Source of the DNA: JAOUJD01 sp963726405
GTDB lineage: Bacteria > Pseudomonadota > Gammaproteobacteria > Burkholderiales > Burkholderiaceae_F
Direction of reading: 5' to 3'
Length of the DNA stretch: 64,000 nucleotides
NCBI GenBank assembly: GCA_963726405.1
Contig: CAVSCF010000012.1
Location: 62,001-126,000 of the forward strand
Below, in pieces: positions 36,931 to 45,326 of this stretch. The position numbers were made by a program, and so were the translations under genes. The notes beneath the pieces were generated by a model. The model was not told the origin of the DNA. It made no database searches and saw only the letters and a list, made by a program, of their open reading frames with translations. How positions within the stretch are numbered: position 1 is the stretch's first letter; the number at the start of each line of letters is the position of its first letter.

Positions 36931-37953
36931 ATGGGTGCTGTCCGTAAAACGGGAAAAGAAGCGCCCTTGGGCGGTGTAGCCGGCACGGTGCGTCCGGCTG
37001 GCGTGGCGGCGGACCGTGCGGCATACCTCACGGTGGGCCCGGAATCCGAGGGCCAGCGTCTCGATAACTTCCTGCTGCGGGTCGCCAAAGGGGTTCCCAA
37101 GAGCCACGTGTACCGCGTGGTGCGCAGCGGCGAGGTGCGCGTCAACAAGGGCCGCGTCGGCGTCGACTACCGGCTGGTCCTGGGCGATGAGGTCCGGGTG
37201 CCTCCAATGCGCCTGGCCGAGGCCCGGCCCGCGGCGCCTCCGATGGCCCCGGCACAAATGCCGCCCATCCTGTACGAAGACGAGCACCTGATGGTGGTCG
37301 ACAAGCCGGCCGGGCTGGCGGCGCACGGGGGCAGCGGAATTGCCTACGGGCTGATCGAGCGCGTCCGTGCGGCCCGGCCCAACCAGCCGTTCCTCGAACT
37401 CGCGCATCGCCTCGACCGCGAAACGTCGGGCCTGCTGCTGCTTGCGAAGACCCGCCGCGCGCTGGTCGGCCTGCACGAGCAACTGCGGGAGGGCAAGGTC
37501 GACAAGCGCTACCTGGCGCTGGTCAAGGGCGACTGGGTCAACGACCGCCAGCACGTGCGCCTGGCCCTCACCAAGTACGTGACGCGGGAAGGAGAGCGGC
37601 GCGTGAGCGTGGATCCGGAAGGCGCCGAATCGCACACGGTGTTCACCCTGATGAAGCGCTGCGGCCGCTATTCGCTGCTCGAGGCGGAACTGCGCACGGG
37701 GCGCACGCATCAGATCCGCGTGCACCTCGCGCATCTGGGCTTTCCGATCCTCGGCGACGACAAGTACGGTGACTTCGAATTGAACAAGGCGCTCGCGCGC
37801 GCGGATGCGCGGCCGCGACTGGCCCGCATGTTCCTGCATGCGGCTTCGGTGCGCCTGACCCATCCGGTGGGCGGCCAGCCGCTGCTGTTCGAGGCGCCGC
37901 TGCCTCCGGATTGCTCGACTTTCCTGAAAGGACTCGATGGCACGCCGCTTTGA
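36931..37953 (+). CDS. rluC: 23S rRNA pseudouridine synthase RluC
   Basis: Makes pseudouridines at positions equivalent to 955, 2504 and 2580 of 23S rRNA. It is 340 residues long from the ATG at 36931. There is an N-terminal S4 domain (RLDNFLLRVAKGVPKSHVYR), then the catalytic motif HRLDRETSGLLLLAK with the active Asp. The later motifs RTGRTHQIRVHLAHLGFPI are complete. The upstream open frame to 36769 lacks conserved sequence. Divergent rne-rluC order is common in proteobacteria. It overlaps the next gene by 17 bases. Confidence 0.93.
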   Translation: MGAVRKTGKEAPLGGVAGTVRPAGVAADRAAYLTVGPESEGQRLDNFLLRVAKGVPKSHVYRVVRSGEVRVNKGRVGVDYRLVLGDEVRVPPMRLAEARPAAPPMAPAQMPPILYEDEHLMVVDKPAGLAAHGGSGIAYGLIERVRAARPNQPFLELAHRLDRETSGLLLLAKTRRALVGLHEQLREGKVDKRYLALVKGDWVNDRQHVRLALTKYVTREGERRVSVDPEGAESHTVFTLMKRCGRYSLLEAELRTGRTHQIRVHLAHLGFPILGDDKYGDFELNKALARADARPRLARMFLHAASVRLTHPVGGQPLLFEAPLPPDCSTFLKGLDGTPL

Positions 37954-38593
37954 TTTGATCGTCTTCGACTGGGACGGCACGATCGTCGACTCCACGGCGA
38001 TGATCGCGCTCAGCATCCAGAAGGCGGCGGCGGACCTCGGCCTGACCGTGCCGACCCTCGAGCAGGCGAGCCATGTGATCGGCCTCGGCCTGCACGATGC
38101 GCTTGCGCGCGCGGTCCCCGAACTGACCGCCGCGCGCATCGAGGAGTTCTCGGCCCGCTACCGGTTCCACTGGTTCGCCCGCGAACACGAGATCGTGCTG
38201 TTCGAAGGTGTGCGCGAGATGCTCGTCGAACTGGCCGAGCGCGGCCTGCCTCTCGCGGTCGCGACGGGCAAGAGTCGTCGCGGACTGGCGCGGGCGTTCG
38301 ACCAGACCGGGCTCGGGGAGCTGTTCGAAGCATCGCGCTGTGCCGACGAAACGCATCCGAAGCCGCACCCGGCGATGCTGCTGGAACTGGCCGATGAGCT
38401 CGCGGTGGAGCCGACCCGCATCGTGATGATCGGCGACACCACGCACGATCTCGAAATGGCCTCGGCGGCGGGCGCGGCCGGCATCGGCGTGACCTACGGC
38501 GCTCATCCACGCGAGCAGCTCGAGGCGTGCGCGCCTGCGGCGCTCGTCGGCAATGTCGCCGAGCTTCGCCATTGGCTCGACATCAACGGATGA
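37937..38593 (+). CDS. HAD-IA phosphatase, phosphoglycolate phosphatase-like
   Basis: A 218-residue HAD hydrolase with Asp11 and Asp13 in VFDWDGTIVDS, a cap domain, ATGKSRRGL (motif II), KPHPAM (motif III lysine) and IGDTTHDLEMA. It resembles Gph-type phosphatases that remove phosphate from 2-phosphoglycolate or similar small esters. It starts inside rluC and its stop overlaps the Rieske gene start (ATGA), so the three genes are one translationally coupled unit. Confidence 0.9.
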   Translation: MARRFDLIVFDWDGTIVDSTAMIALSIQKAAADLGLTVPTLEQASHVIGLGLHDALARAVPELTAARIEEFSARYRFHWFAREHEIVLFEGVREMLVELAERGLPLAVATGKSRRGLARAFDQTGLGELFEASRCADETHPKPHPAMLLELADELAVEPTRIVMIGDTTHDLEMASAAGAAGIGVTYGAHPREQLEACAPAALVGNVAELRHWLDING

Positions 38594-38961
38594 TCCACAT
38601 CTGTGCCTCGGAAGCGCTCGTCGATGGCGGACGCGGCGTGCGTTTCGAGGTGAGCGTCGGCGGTCGAGCGGTTCCGGCCTTCGTGGTGCGCTTCCGCGGT
38701 GTTGCCCGCGGCTACCTCAATCGCTGCGCGCACGTCGCCATGGAACTCGACTGGCAGCCGGGCGAGTTCTTCGACTTCGATGCCGAGCATCTGGTGTGTT
38801 CGACCCATGGGGCGCTGTACGACCCGGCCACCGGGGAGTGCGCCGGCGGCGCCTGCGTGGGCCGCGGCGGACTGCGAGCGTTGAAGGTCGTCGAGCGGGA
38901 AGGGCAGGTCGGCTGGCAGCCGGACGGCTACGCGCAAGCGCCCGTGAAAGCGCAAGGCTAA
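38590..38961 (+). CDS. Rieske [2Fe-2S] domain protein
   Basis: A single-domain Rieske ferredoxin of 123 residues. Cluster ligands are C-A-H in LNRCAHVAMEL and C-S-T-H in VCSTHGALYDP. There is no signal peptide, so it is cytoplasmic. It may pass electrons to an unknown oxygenase or act as a redox sensor. The start overlaps the phosphatase stop. Its end overlaps by four bases the convergent methyltransferase. Confidence 0.92.
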   Translation: MIHICASEALVDGGRGVRFEVSVGGRAVPAFVVRFRGVARGYLNRCAHVAMELDWQPGEFFDFDAEHLVCSTHGALYDPATGECAGGACVGRGGLRALKVVEREGQVGWQPDGYAQAPVKAQG

Positions 38962-39677
38962 GGGGCGAGCAGGCAGAACACGGTTGGCTGGCGCTGCAAC
39001 GGCGGTCGCCGATCCTGGGGACCGCTCTTCCACTGCTGGACCGATCGCGTGGCGACGAATTCGCCCGCGCCGGTGAGGTCGGTGGCCACGGCCAATCGGG
39101 TGGACGGCGCGCAGGCGCCGAGCACCGCCTCGAAGAGAACGGCACTGCGGTATGGCGTCTCGATGAAGACCTGGGTTTCCGACCGCGCTTTCGATTCGCG
39201 CTCCAGTGTCTTCAAGGCTGCCGTGCGCGCATCGGCAGCCACCGGCAGATAGCCGTGGAAGCGAAAACGCTGCCCTTCTAGCCCGGCGGCCATCAGCGCC
39301 AGCAGAATCGACGACGGGCCGACCAGCGGCCGCACTCGCAACCCGCGCACATGCGCCGCCGCCACGATCGTTGCGCCGGGATCGGCGATTCCGGGGCAGC
39401 CCGCCTCCGACACGAGGGCGCCATCGACACCGGATACGACGGGCGCCAGCCAGCCCTCGATGTCGGCCGTGCGGGGCTCGTGGCCGATCTCGATGATCGA
39501 CAATTCGCGGATCGGCCGCGGATGACCGACTTCCTTCAGGAACGCGCGGGCGCTTTTCGCCTCCTCGGCGAGAAAGTAGTCCACCCGGCGCGCGATGGCG
39601 ATGACCTCGGCAGGAAGGACCGCGCCGATCGGGCCGGCGGCAATGGGGCAGGGCAGGAGATAGAGCGTGCCGCTCAT
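38958..39677 (-). CDS. SAM-dependent methyltransferase, tetrapyrrole methylase fold (RsmI/YraL-like)
   Basis: A 239-residue enzyme related to RsmI, the 2'-O-methyltransferase of 16S rRNA C1402. Motifs are LYLLPCPIA, VSEAGCPGIADPGA (SAM site) and GPSSILLALMAAGL followed by FRFHGYLP. It is shorter than RsmI (about 280) and belongs to the group next to maf in many betaproteobacteria. The target is not certain. Its start overlaps the maf stop (ATGA). Confidence 0.85.
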   Translation of the reverse strand: MSGTLYLLPCPIAAGPIGAVLPAEVIAIARRVDYFLAEEAKSARAFLKEVGHPRPIRELSIIEIGHEPRTADIEGWLAPVVSGVDGALVSEAGCPGIADPGATIVAAAHVRGLRVRPLVGPSSILLALMAAGLEGQRFRFHGYLPVAADARTAALKTLERESKARSETQVFIETPYRSAVLFEAVLGACAPSTRLAVATDLTGAGEFVATRSVQQWKSGPQDRRPPLQRQPTVFCLLAP

Positions 39678-40258
39678 CGTGCGGCGTCGAGCACCGGCAG
39701 GCCGGCCGCCGCCAGCATGGAGGTCAGGCGTATCAGCGGCAAGCCGATGAGTGCCGTCGGATCGTCGGATTCGACGCGCTCGACGAGGGCGATGCCGAGC
39801 GACTCGATCTTCGCGGCGCCCGCGCAGTCATAGGGCAGGTCGCTCCTGAGATACGCCTCGAGCGCCCGACGTTCGAGGCGCCGGAACGTCACGGTGGTCG
39901 GAACCGACTCGACGACGGTCTGGCCGTGGCCGATCACCGCGAGGGCCGTGTGAAAGACGAGTCGGCGCCCCTGCATGCGTTCGAGTTGCGCGAGCGCGCG
40001 GTCGTGCGTGTGCGGCTTGCCGATGGGTTCGCCATCGAGTTCCGCCACCTGATCCGAACCGATCACGATGGCGTCCGGCCGTCGCCCTGCCACTTCCATC
40101 GCCTTCGCCTTGGCCAGCCGCAGCGCCAGTGCGAGGGGTGCCTCGCCGGGGAGTCGGGTCTCATCGACCGCGGGGGCCAGTACCTCGAAGGGCACACGCA
40201 AGCGCTGAAGCAGTTCGCGGCGATACGGCGAGGTCGAGGCGAGTACGATCGTCGTCAT
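39674..40258 (-). CDS. Maf family nucleotide pyrophosphatase (YceF type)
   Basis: A 194-residue Maf protein. Family hallmarks are LASTSPYRRELLQRL, the VDETRLPGE loop, the catalytic GSDQVAELDGEPIGKP and YDCAGAAKIESLG. The YceF group hydrolyses m7GTP and related modified nucleotides. It is divergent from yceD-rpmF and coupled to the methyltransferase gene. Confidence 0.93.
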   Translation of the reverse strand: MTTIVLASTSPYRRELLQRLRVPFEVLAPAVDETRLPGEAPLALALRLAKAKAMEVAGRRPDAIVIGSDQVAELDGEPIGKPHTHDRALAQLERMQGRRLVFHTALAVIGHGQTVVESVPTTVTFRRLERRALEAYLRSDLPYDCAGAAKIESLGIALVERVESDDPTALIGLPLIRLTSMLAAAGLPVLDAAR

Positions 40259-40291
40259 GGTCGCCGCAGTTTAGCGACGCATGCCGCCTGC

Positions 40292-40828
40292 ATGCCTGAA
40301 CATCACATGCCTGCCCGCCCAACCTTCGACGCGTTCCGCCTCGCCCGCCAGAGCGAGACGCTGAGCGGCGACGCCTCGATGGCCGACCTCCCGCGTCTTG
40401 CGATGTCGGTGCTCGATGCCGGGGCGCGAGTCCACTACGACATCCAGGGTCGCGTGGACGACGAGGGGCACCCCGGCGCCATCATGAAGCTGTCGGGCCA
40501 GCTGCCGCTGCGATGCGAGCGCTGCAACGCGTCCCTGCAGTTCCTGCTTGAACGGGAAGTGCCGTTCCGCTTCGTCGCGAGCGAGCAGGAAATCAACGCG
40601 CTGCCGATCGAGGACGACGAGGTCGAGGAGGTCGTCGGGTCGCCGGCGATGGACCTGCTCGACTGGGTCGAAGACGAGGCGATCCTGTCCTTGCCGCTGG
40701 TGCCCCGGCACGTAGACTGCGCCATGCCCTTCGCCGATGAGGAAGTGGCCGATTCGGGCCGCCCGAGCCCCTTCGCCGCCCTCGCGAAGCTCAAACGGGG
40801 CGACGGCAACGGGCCGGCAGACGCCTGA
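40292..40828 (+). CDS. yceD: YceD family protein (DUF177)
   Basis: A 178-residue YceD/DUF177 protein, conserved next to rpmF and implicated in 23S rRNA accumulation in bacteria and plants. It contains a CxxC (LPLRCERCNASLQF) that likely binds metal, followed by an acidic region (EDDEVEEVVG). Start is uncertain between ATG 40292 and ATG 40307; neither has a strong ribosome-binding site. The order yceD-rpmF-plsX is conserved. Confidence 0.88.
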   Translation: MPEHHMPARPTFDAFRLARQSETLSGDASMADLPRLAMSVLDAGARVHYDIQGRVDDEGHPGAIMKLSGQLPLRCERCNASLQFLLEREVPFRFVASEQEINALPIEDDEVEEVVGSPAMDLLDWVEDEAILSLPLVPRHVDCAMPFADEEVADSGRPSPFAALAKLKRGDGNGPADA

Positions 40829-40855
40829 CCGCTTCCGCGCCCGGGCCGGGTCGGG

Positions 40856-40861
40856 TACAAT
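40856..40861 (+). promoter_or_regulatory. candidate -10 element before rpmF
   Basis: TACAAT 27 bases before the rpmF start, at the end of a GC-rich stretch. No good -35 hexamer is visible, so the assignment rests on the -10 and its position. Confidence 0.35.
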
Positions 40862-40887
40862 TTCCGTTTCTTTTCGTGGGGTTAGCC

Positions 40888-41070
40888 ATGGCAGTCCAAC
40901 AGAACAAGAAATCGGCCTCGAAGCGCGGCATGCACCGCGCGCACGATTTCCTTACCAACCCGCCGACGGCGATCGAGCCGACGACGGGCGAAGTGCATCG
41001 TCGCCACCACATCAGCCCGAACGGGTTCTATCGCGGCAAGAAGGTCATCGCGACCAAGAACGACGAGTAA
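40888..41070 (+). CDS. rpmF: 50S ribosomal protein L32
   Basis: A 60-residue basic ribosomal protein, MAVQQNKKSASKRGMHRAHD at the N-terminus. It has no cysteines, so it is the zinc-free form as in E. coli. The ATG at 40888 gives the canonical MAVQQNK start. It lies between yceD and the fatty-acid genes, the usual location. Confidence 0.98.
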   Translation: MAVQQNKKSASKRGMHRAHDFLTNPPTAIEPTTGEVHRRHHISPNGFYRGKKVIATKNDE

Positions 41071-41199
41071 TCGGCCGGGTCAAGCACCGTCCCCGCCTTC
41101 CGCTCCGCGCGTCGCCGCCCACGGCCTCGAACCCCATGTCCTGCTGCCGCACGCCACTGCCGAGCGGCGGCCTGCACGTGCCGCGCTAGCGAGCCCACG

Positions 41200-42249
41200 G
41201 TGACGGTACGCATCGCCATCGATTGCATGGGCGGTGACCACGGCATTGCGGTCACCGTTCCCGCGTCTCTCGCGTTCCTGGAACACCAGAAGGACGCTTC
41301 CCTGCTGCTGGTCGGACGCGAGTCCGAACTGAAGTCCGCGCTGCCGGCGCGTGTGCCGTCGTCGGTCCGCATCGTTCACGCCGAAGAGGTCGTCGAGATG
41401 GACGACCCGGTGATGGTCGCGCTGCGCAGCAAGCGCAACTCGTCGATGCGTGTCGCGATCAGCCTCGTCAAGGACGGCAGCGCCGATGTCTGCGTCAGCG
41501 CGGGCAACACGGGCGCGCTCATGGCGATCGCGCGCAACGTGCTGAAGACGCTCGACGGTATCGACCGGCCGGCGATTGCCGGCGTCATCCCGAACCAGAA
41601 GGGCGGGCTGACGACGATGCTCGACCTCGGCGCCAACGTCGACTGCGGCTCGGACCACCTGTTCCAGTTCGCGGTCCTCGGCGCCGCCCTTGTCGAGGCC
41701 ATCGACGAGAAGGACAGGCCCACGATCGGGCTGCTCAACATCGGCGAGGAAGTGATCAAGGGCAACGATGTCGTGAAGGAGGCAGGCGAGCTGCTGCGCG
41801 GCAGTGCCCTGAACTTCTACGGCAATGTCGAGGGCAACGACATCTTCAAGGGCACGACCGATGTCGTGGTGTGCGACGGCTTCGTGGGCAACGTGGCGCT
41901 CAAGTCGTCCGAAGGTCTGGCGACCATGCTCAGCGGCTTCATCCGCGAGGAGTTCACACGCGGGCCGCTCGCGAGGTTGCAGGCGCTCGCCGCGATGCCG
42001 GTGCTGAACCGGTTGAAGCGTCGCGTCGACTACCGGCATCACAACGGGGCGAGCCTGCTCGGCCTGCGCGGCCTCGTCCTGAAGAGCCACGGATCGGCCG
42101 ACGCGCATGCGTTCGAGTGCGCGCTGAAGCGCGGCTACGAAGAAGCGCGGCACCGCGTGCTCGAGCGGACCATCGCCGCGATGCAACCGTACGTGGAGCA
42201 ACTGGAGCGACTTCATCGCGCGCAGCCCTCGGCTGCCGCCAGCGCCTGA
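41200..42249 (+). CDS. plsX: phosphate acyltransferase PlsX
   Basis: Converts acyl-ACP to acyl-phosphate for phospholipid synthesis. It is 349 residues long, with a GTG start giving MTVRIAIDCMGGDHG, the family N-terminus. NTGALMA, GVIPNQKGG, LLNIGEE and VVCDGFVGNVALK are the conserved active-site stretches. Its TGA overlaps the fabH ATG (41200-43235 is continuous coupling). It is the first gene of the fatty-acid cluster after rpmF. Confidence 0.96.
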   Translation: MTVRIAIDCMGGDHGIAVTVPASLAFLEHQKDASLLLVGRESELKSALPARVPSSVRIVHAEEVVEMDDPVMVALRSKRNSSMRVAISLVKDGSADVCVSAGNTGALMAIARNVLKTLDGIDRPAIAGVIPNQKGGLTTMLDLGANVDCGSDHLFQFAVLGAALVEAIDEKDRPTIGLLNIGEEVIKGNDVVKEAGELLRGSALNFYGNVEGNDIFKGTTDVVVCDGFVGNVALKSSEGLATMLSGFIREEFTRGPLARLQALAAMPVLNRLKRRVDYRHHNGASLLGLRGLVLKSHGSADAHAFECALKRGYEEARHRVLERTIAAMQPYVEQLERLHRAQPSAAASA

Positions 42250-43235
42250 TGCCGACGTCACGCCTGTATTCCCGAATCACGGGCACGGGCTCGGGTCTGC
42301 CGCAGCGGATCGTCAGCAACGAGGAGCTTGCACGCGACCTCGCGAGCCGCGGCATCGAAACCTCCGACGAGTGGATCGTGGCGCGCACGGGCATCCGCCA
42401 GCGCCATATCGCCGATGCGGGGATCACGACAGTCGAACTCGGCGCACGCGCGGCCGCAGGTGCTCTCGAAGCGGCCGGGCTCGATCCCGGCAACATCGAT
42501 CTGATCGTCGTCGCCACCTCCACACCGGACCAGATCTTTCCCAGCAACGCTTGCCTGATCCAGGCCCGCATCGGCGCGCTCGGCTGCGCGGCTTTCGACG
42601 TGCAGGCGGTGTGCAGCGGGTTCGTCTATGCGCTGACGACGGCCGATGCGCTGATCCGGACGGGAGCGCACCGGCGCGCACTCGTGATCGGCACCGAGGT
42701 GTTCTCCCGCATCCTGGACTGGAACGACCGCAGCACCTGCGTGCTGTTCGGAGACGGCGCGGGCGCGGTGGTGCTGGAAGCGTCGAACGAACCTGGCGTG
42801 ATGGCGGCGCAGTTGAAGGCGGACGGAAGCCAGGCGGGCGTTCTGTGCACCGCGGGCCGTGTCAGCAACGGCGCCGTGGAAGGCGATCCCTTCCTGCGCA
42901 TGGACGGCCAGGCCGTTTTCAAGCTGGCCGTGAACGTGCTCGGGACCTCCGCGCTGGAGACGCTCGCGCTAGGCAAGCTCGACGCCAGCCGTCTCGACTG
43001 GCTGATTCCTCACCAGGCCAACGTGCGGATCCTGAAGGCGACGGCCAAGCGGCTCGGTGTGCCGGAAGAAAAACTGGTCGTGACGGTCGATCGCCATGCG
43101 AACACGTCGGCGGCATCGGTTCCGCTCGCGCTGGACGACGCCGTGCGCGGTGGCCGGATCAAGCGCGGCGAGCACCTGCTGTTGCAGGGCGTCGGTGGCG
43201 GTTTCACGTGGGGTTCCGTTCTCGTTCGGTGGTGA
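42249..43235 (+). CDS. fabH: 3-oxoacyl-ACP synthase III (KAS III)
   Basis: Initiates fatty acid synthesis by condensing acetyl-CoA with malonyl-ACP. It is 328 residues long. The catalytic triad is seen: Cys122 in QAVCSGFVYAL, His in LIPHQANVRI and Asn in DRHANTSAAS. The C-terminal GVGGGFTWGSVLVRW is typical. The ATG overlaps the plsX stop by one base, and fabD begins one base after its stop. Confidence 0.97.
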   Translation: MPTSRLYSRITGTGSGLPQRIVSNEELARDLASRGIETSDEWIVARTGIRQRHIADAGITTVELGARAAAGALEAAGLDPGNIDLIVVATSTPDQIFPSNACLIQARIGALGCAAFDVQAVCSGFVYALTTADALIRTGAHRRALVIGTEVFSRILDWNDRSTCVLFGDGAGAVVLEASNEPGVMAAQLKADGSQAGVLCTAGRVSNGAVEGDPFLRMDGQAVFKLAVNVLGTSALETLALGKLDASRLDWLIPHQANVRILKATAKRLGVPEEKLVVTVDRHANTSAASVPLALDDAVRGGRIKRGEHLLLQGVGGGFTWGSVLVRW

Positions 43236-43236
43236 C

Positions 43237-44169
43237 ATGAAGATCGCATTCGTATTTCCCGGACAGGGCTCCCAGGCGGTCGGCATGCTCGATTCGTTCG
43301 AGGGCAATGCCGCGGTCGCCGATGTGCTGCGCGAGGCGTCCTCGGCGCTGGGCCAGGACGTCGGTGCGCTGATCAAGTCGGGACCGGCTGAAGACCTCAG
43401 CCTGACGGTCAACACGCAGCCCGTCATGTTGACGGCGGGCTACGCGGTGTATCGCGCCTGGCGCGCGGCGGGCGGCGTCGAACCGGCCGTGGTCGCCGGT
43501 CACAGCCTGGGCGAGTACACCGCGCTCACCGCCGGCGGCGCGCTCTCGCTCGCCGACGCCGTGAAGCTCGTGCGCTTCCGCGCTCAGGCGATGCAGGAAG
43601 CGGTGCCGGTCGGCCAGGGGGCCATGGCCGCGATCCTCGGGCTCTCGGACGACCAGGTGCGGCAGGCATGCGAGGAGGCGGCGGCGGGCGAAGTCGTCGA
43701 GCCGGTGAACTTCAACGCGCCCTCGCAGGTGGTCATCGCGGGGCAGACGGCTGCCGTCGCGCGCGCGTGCGAAGCAGCCAAGCGCCTCGGCGCGAAGCGC
43801 GCGCTGCCGCTGCCGGTATCCGCGCCGTTTCATTCGTCGTTGCTGCGTCCCGCGAGCGATCGGCTGCGCGCCTACCTGGCCAACGTGCGCCTGACCGCGC
43901 CGTCGATACCGCTGGTGAACAACGTCGACGTCACCATCGAAAGCGAACCAGGGCGTATCGTCGATGCGCTGGCACGTCAGGCCGCCTCGCCGGTGCGCTG
44001 GGTCGAAACGATCCAGAAGATGGCCGCCGACGGCGTGACACACGTGGTCGAATGCGGCCCGGGGCGCATCCTGGCCGGCCTCACGAAGCGGATTGCGCCC
44101 GCGCTTGAAAGCATCGCCGTCGCCGACGCTTCTGCCCTCGACGACGCGTTGGCCCGACTCAAGGCCTAG
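43237..44169 (+). CDS. fabD: malonyl-CoA:ACP transacylase
   Basis: Loads malonyl groups onto acyl carrier protein. It is 310 residues long, with FVFPGQGSQAVGML at the N-terminus. The nucleophile Ser is in VAGHSLGEYTALTA, and catalytic His is in SAPFHSSLL. It is part of the plsX-fabH-fabD-fabG-acpP-fabF operon. Confidence 0.97.
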   Translation: MKIAFVFPGQGSQAVGMLDSFEGNAAVADVLREASSALGQDVGALIKSGPAEDLSLTVNTQPVMLTAGYAVYRAWRAAGGVEPAVVAGHSLGEYTALTAGGALSLADAVKLVRFRAQAMQEAVPVGQGAMAAILGLSDDQVRQACEEAAAGEVVEPVNFNAPSQVVIAGQTAAVARACEAAKRLGAKRALPLPVSAPFHSSLLRPASDRLRAYLANVRLTAPSIPLVNNVDVTIESEPGRIVDALARQAASPVRWVETIQKMAADGVTHVVECGPGRILAGLTKRIAPALESIAVADASALDDALARLKA

Positions 44170-44178
44170 GGAGCCGAC

Positions 44179-44940
44179 ATGCAAGTGTTCCAGCCGAACT
44201 GCCTGTCCGACGACGTCGCGCTCGTGACGGGCGCTTCGCGCGGCATCGGGCGCGCCATCGCCGAGCAACTGGCACGCGCGGGGGCGACCGTCATCGGTAC
44301 CGCGACTTCTGCGGCCGGTGCCGACGGCATCGGCGAGCGCCTGGCGGAACTTGGCGCACGCGGTCGCGGCGCGGTGCTCGACGTCGCCGACGGGGCGGGC
44401 GCCGAGTCCCTGATCGAAGCCATCGGGAAGGAATACGGCAAGCTTTCCATTCTCGTGAACAACGCCGGCATCACGCGCGACACGCTCGCCATGCGCATGA
44501 AGGACGAGGACTGGGCGGCCGTCATCGATACCAACCTTTCTGCGGTGTTCCGGATGTCGCGTGCCGTGCTCCGCGGAATGATGAAGGCCAAGCACGGGCG
44601 CATCGTCAACATCACGTCGGTCGTGGGCGCCAGCGGCAATGCCGGCCAGGCGAATTACGCGGCGGCCAAGGCAGGGGTCGCGGGCATGACGCGCGCACTG
44701 GCTCGCGAACTGGGAAGTCGCAACATCACCGTGAACTGCGTGGCGCCCGGGTTCATCGACACCGACATGACGCGCGGACTGAACGAAGCGCAGACGCACG
44801 CGCTGCTCGGGCAGATCCCGCTGGGTCGCCTCGGGCAGGCGGACGAAGTGGCGGCGGCGGTCGTCTTTCTTGCTTCCGCTGCAGGATCCTACGTTTCCGG
44901 CGCCACGCTGCACGTCAACGGTGGCATGTTCATGAACTGA
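44179..44940 (+). CDS. fabG: 3-oxoacyl-ACP reductase
   Basis: NADPH-dependent short-chain dehydrogenase of the elongation cycle, 253 residues. It has the cofactor motif TGASRGIGRAIA, NNAGITRD, the Ser of NITSVVG, and the YAAAKAG catalytic Tyr/Lys. The C-terminal VNGGMFMN is typical of FabG. Confidence 0.97.
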   Translation: MQVFQPNCLSDDVALVTGASRGIGRAIAEQLARAGATVIGTATSAAGADGIGERLAELGARGRGAVLDVADGAGAESLIEAIGKEYGKLSILVNNAGITRDTLAMRMKDEDWAAVIDTNLSAVFRMSRAVLRGMMKAKHGRIVNITSVVGASGNAGQANYAAAKAGVAGMTRALARELGSRNITVNCVAPGFIDTDMTRGLNEAQTHALLGQIPLGRLGQADEVAAAVVFLASAAGSYVSGATLHVNGGMFMN

Positions 44941-44969
44941 GTGTGCGCAGGTGAAACAGGGTGCTCTGT

Positions 44970-44975
44970 TAGAAT
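44970..44975 (+). promoter_or_regulatory. candidate -10 element before acpP
   Basis: TAGAAT in the 127-base gap between fabG and acpP, the largest gap in the fatty-acid operon. It may provide extra acpP transcription. No consensus -35 is visible at 17 bases. Confidence 0.3.
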
Positions 44976-45067
44976 CCGCGCGCTTTTTTGGCCGGGCTCC
45001 GGAGTGGAATTCAGAAGCACAGAAGCTCGTCGCCCTGATCAAAAACCGAGGTAGGAGGAGAGTGGCA

Positions 45068-45310
45068 ATGGAAAACATCGAACAACGTGTCAAGAAGATC
45101 GTCGCCGAGCAACTGGGCGTCAACGAAGCGGACATCAAGAACGAGTCCGCCTTCGTGGAGGACCTGGGCGCCGATTCGCTCGACACCGTCGAGCTGGTCA
45201 TGGCCCTCGAAGACGAGTTCGAGTGCGAGATTCCGGACGAAGAGGCCGAGAAGATCCGCACCGTGCAGCAGGCCATGGATTACATCACCACGCACCTGAA
45301 GAAGGCCTGA
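45068..45310 (+). CDS. acpP: acyl carrier protein
   Basis: An 80-residue acidic four-helix carrier of acyl chains. The phosphopantetheine attachment Ser37 lies in LGADSLDTVELVMALE. An AGGAGGAG ribosome-binding site precedes the ATG; a GTG two codons earlier is possible. It sits between fabG and fabF as usual. Its modifying enzyme AcpS is encoded at 59423. Confidence 0.98.
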   Translation: MENIEQRVKKIVAEQLGVNEADIKNESAFVEDLGADSLDTVELVMALEDEFECEIPDEEAEKIRTVQQAMDYITTHLKKA

Positions 45311-45326
45311 CGGCCGCCCGCGGAGC

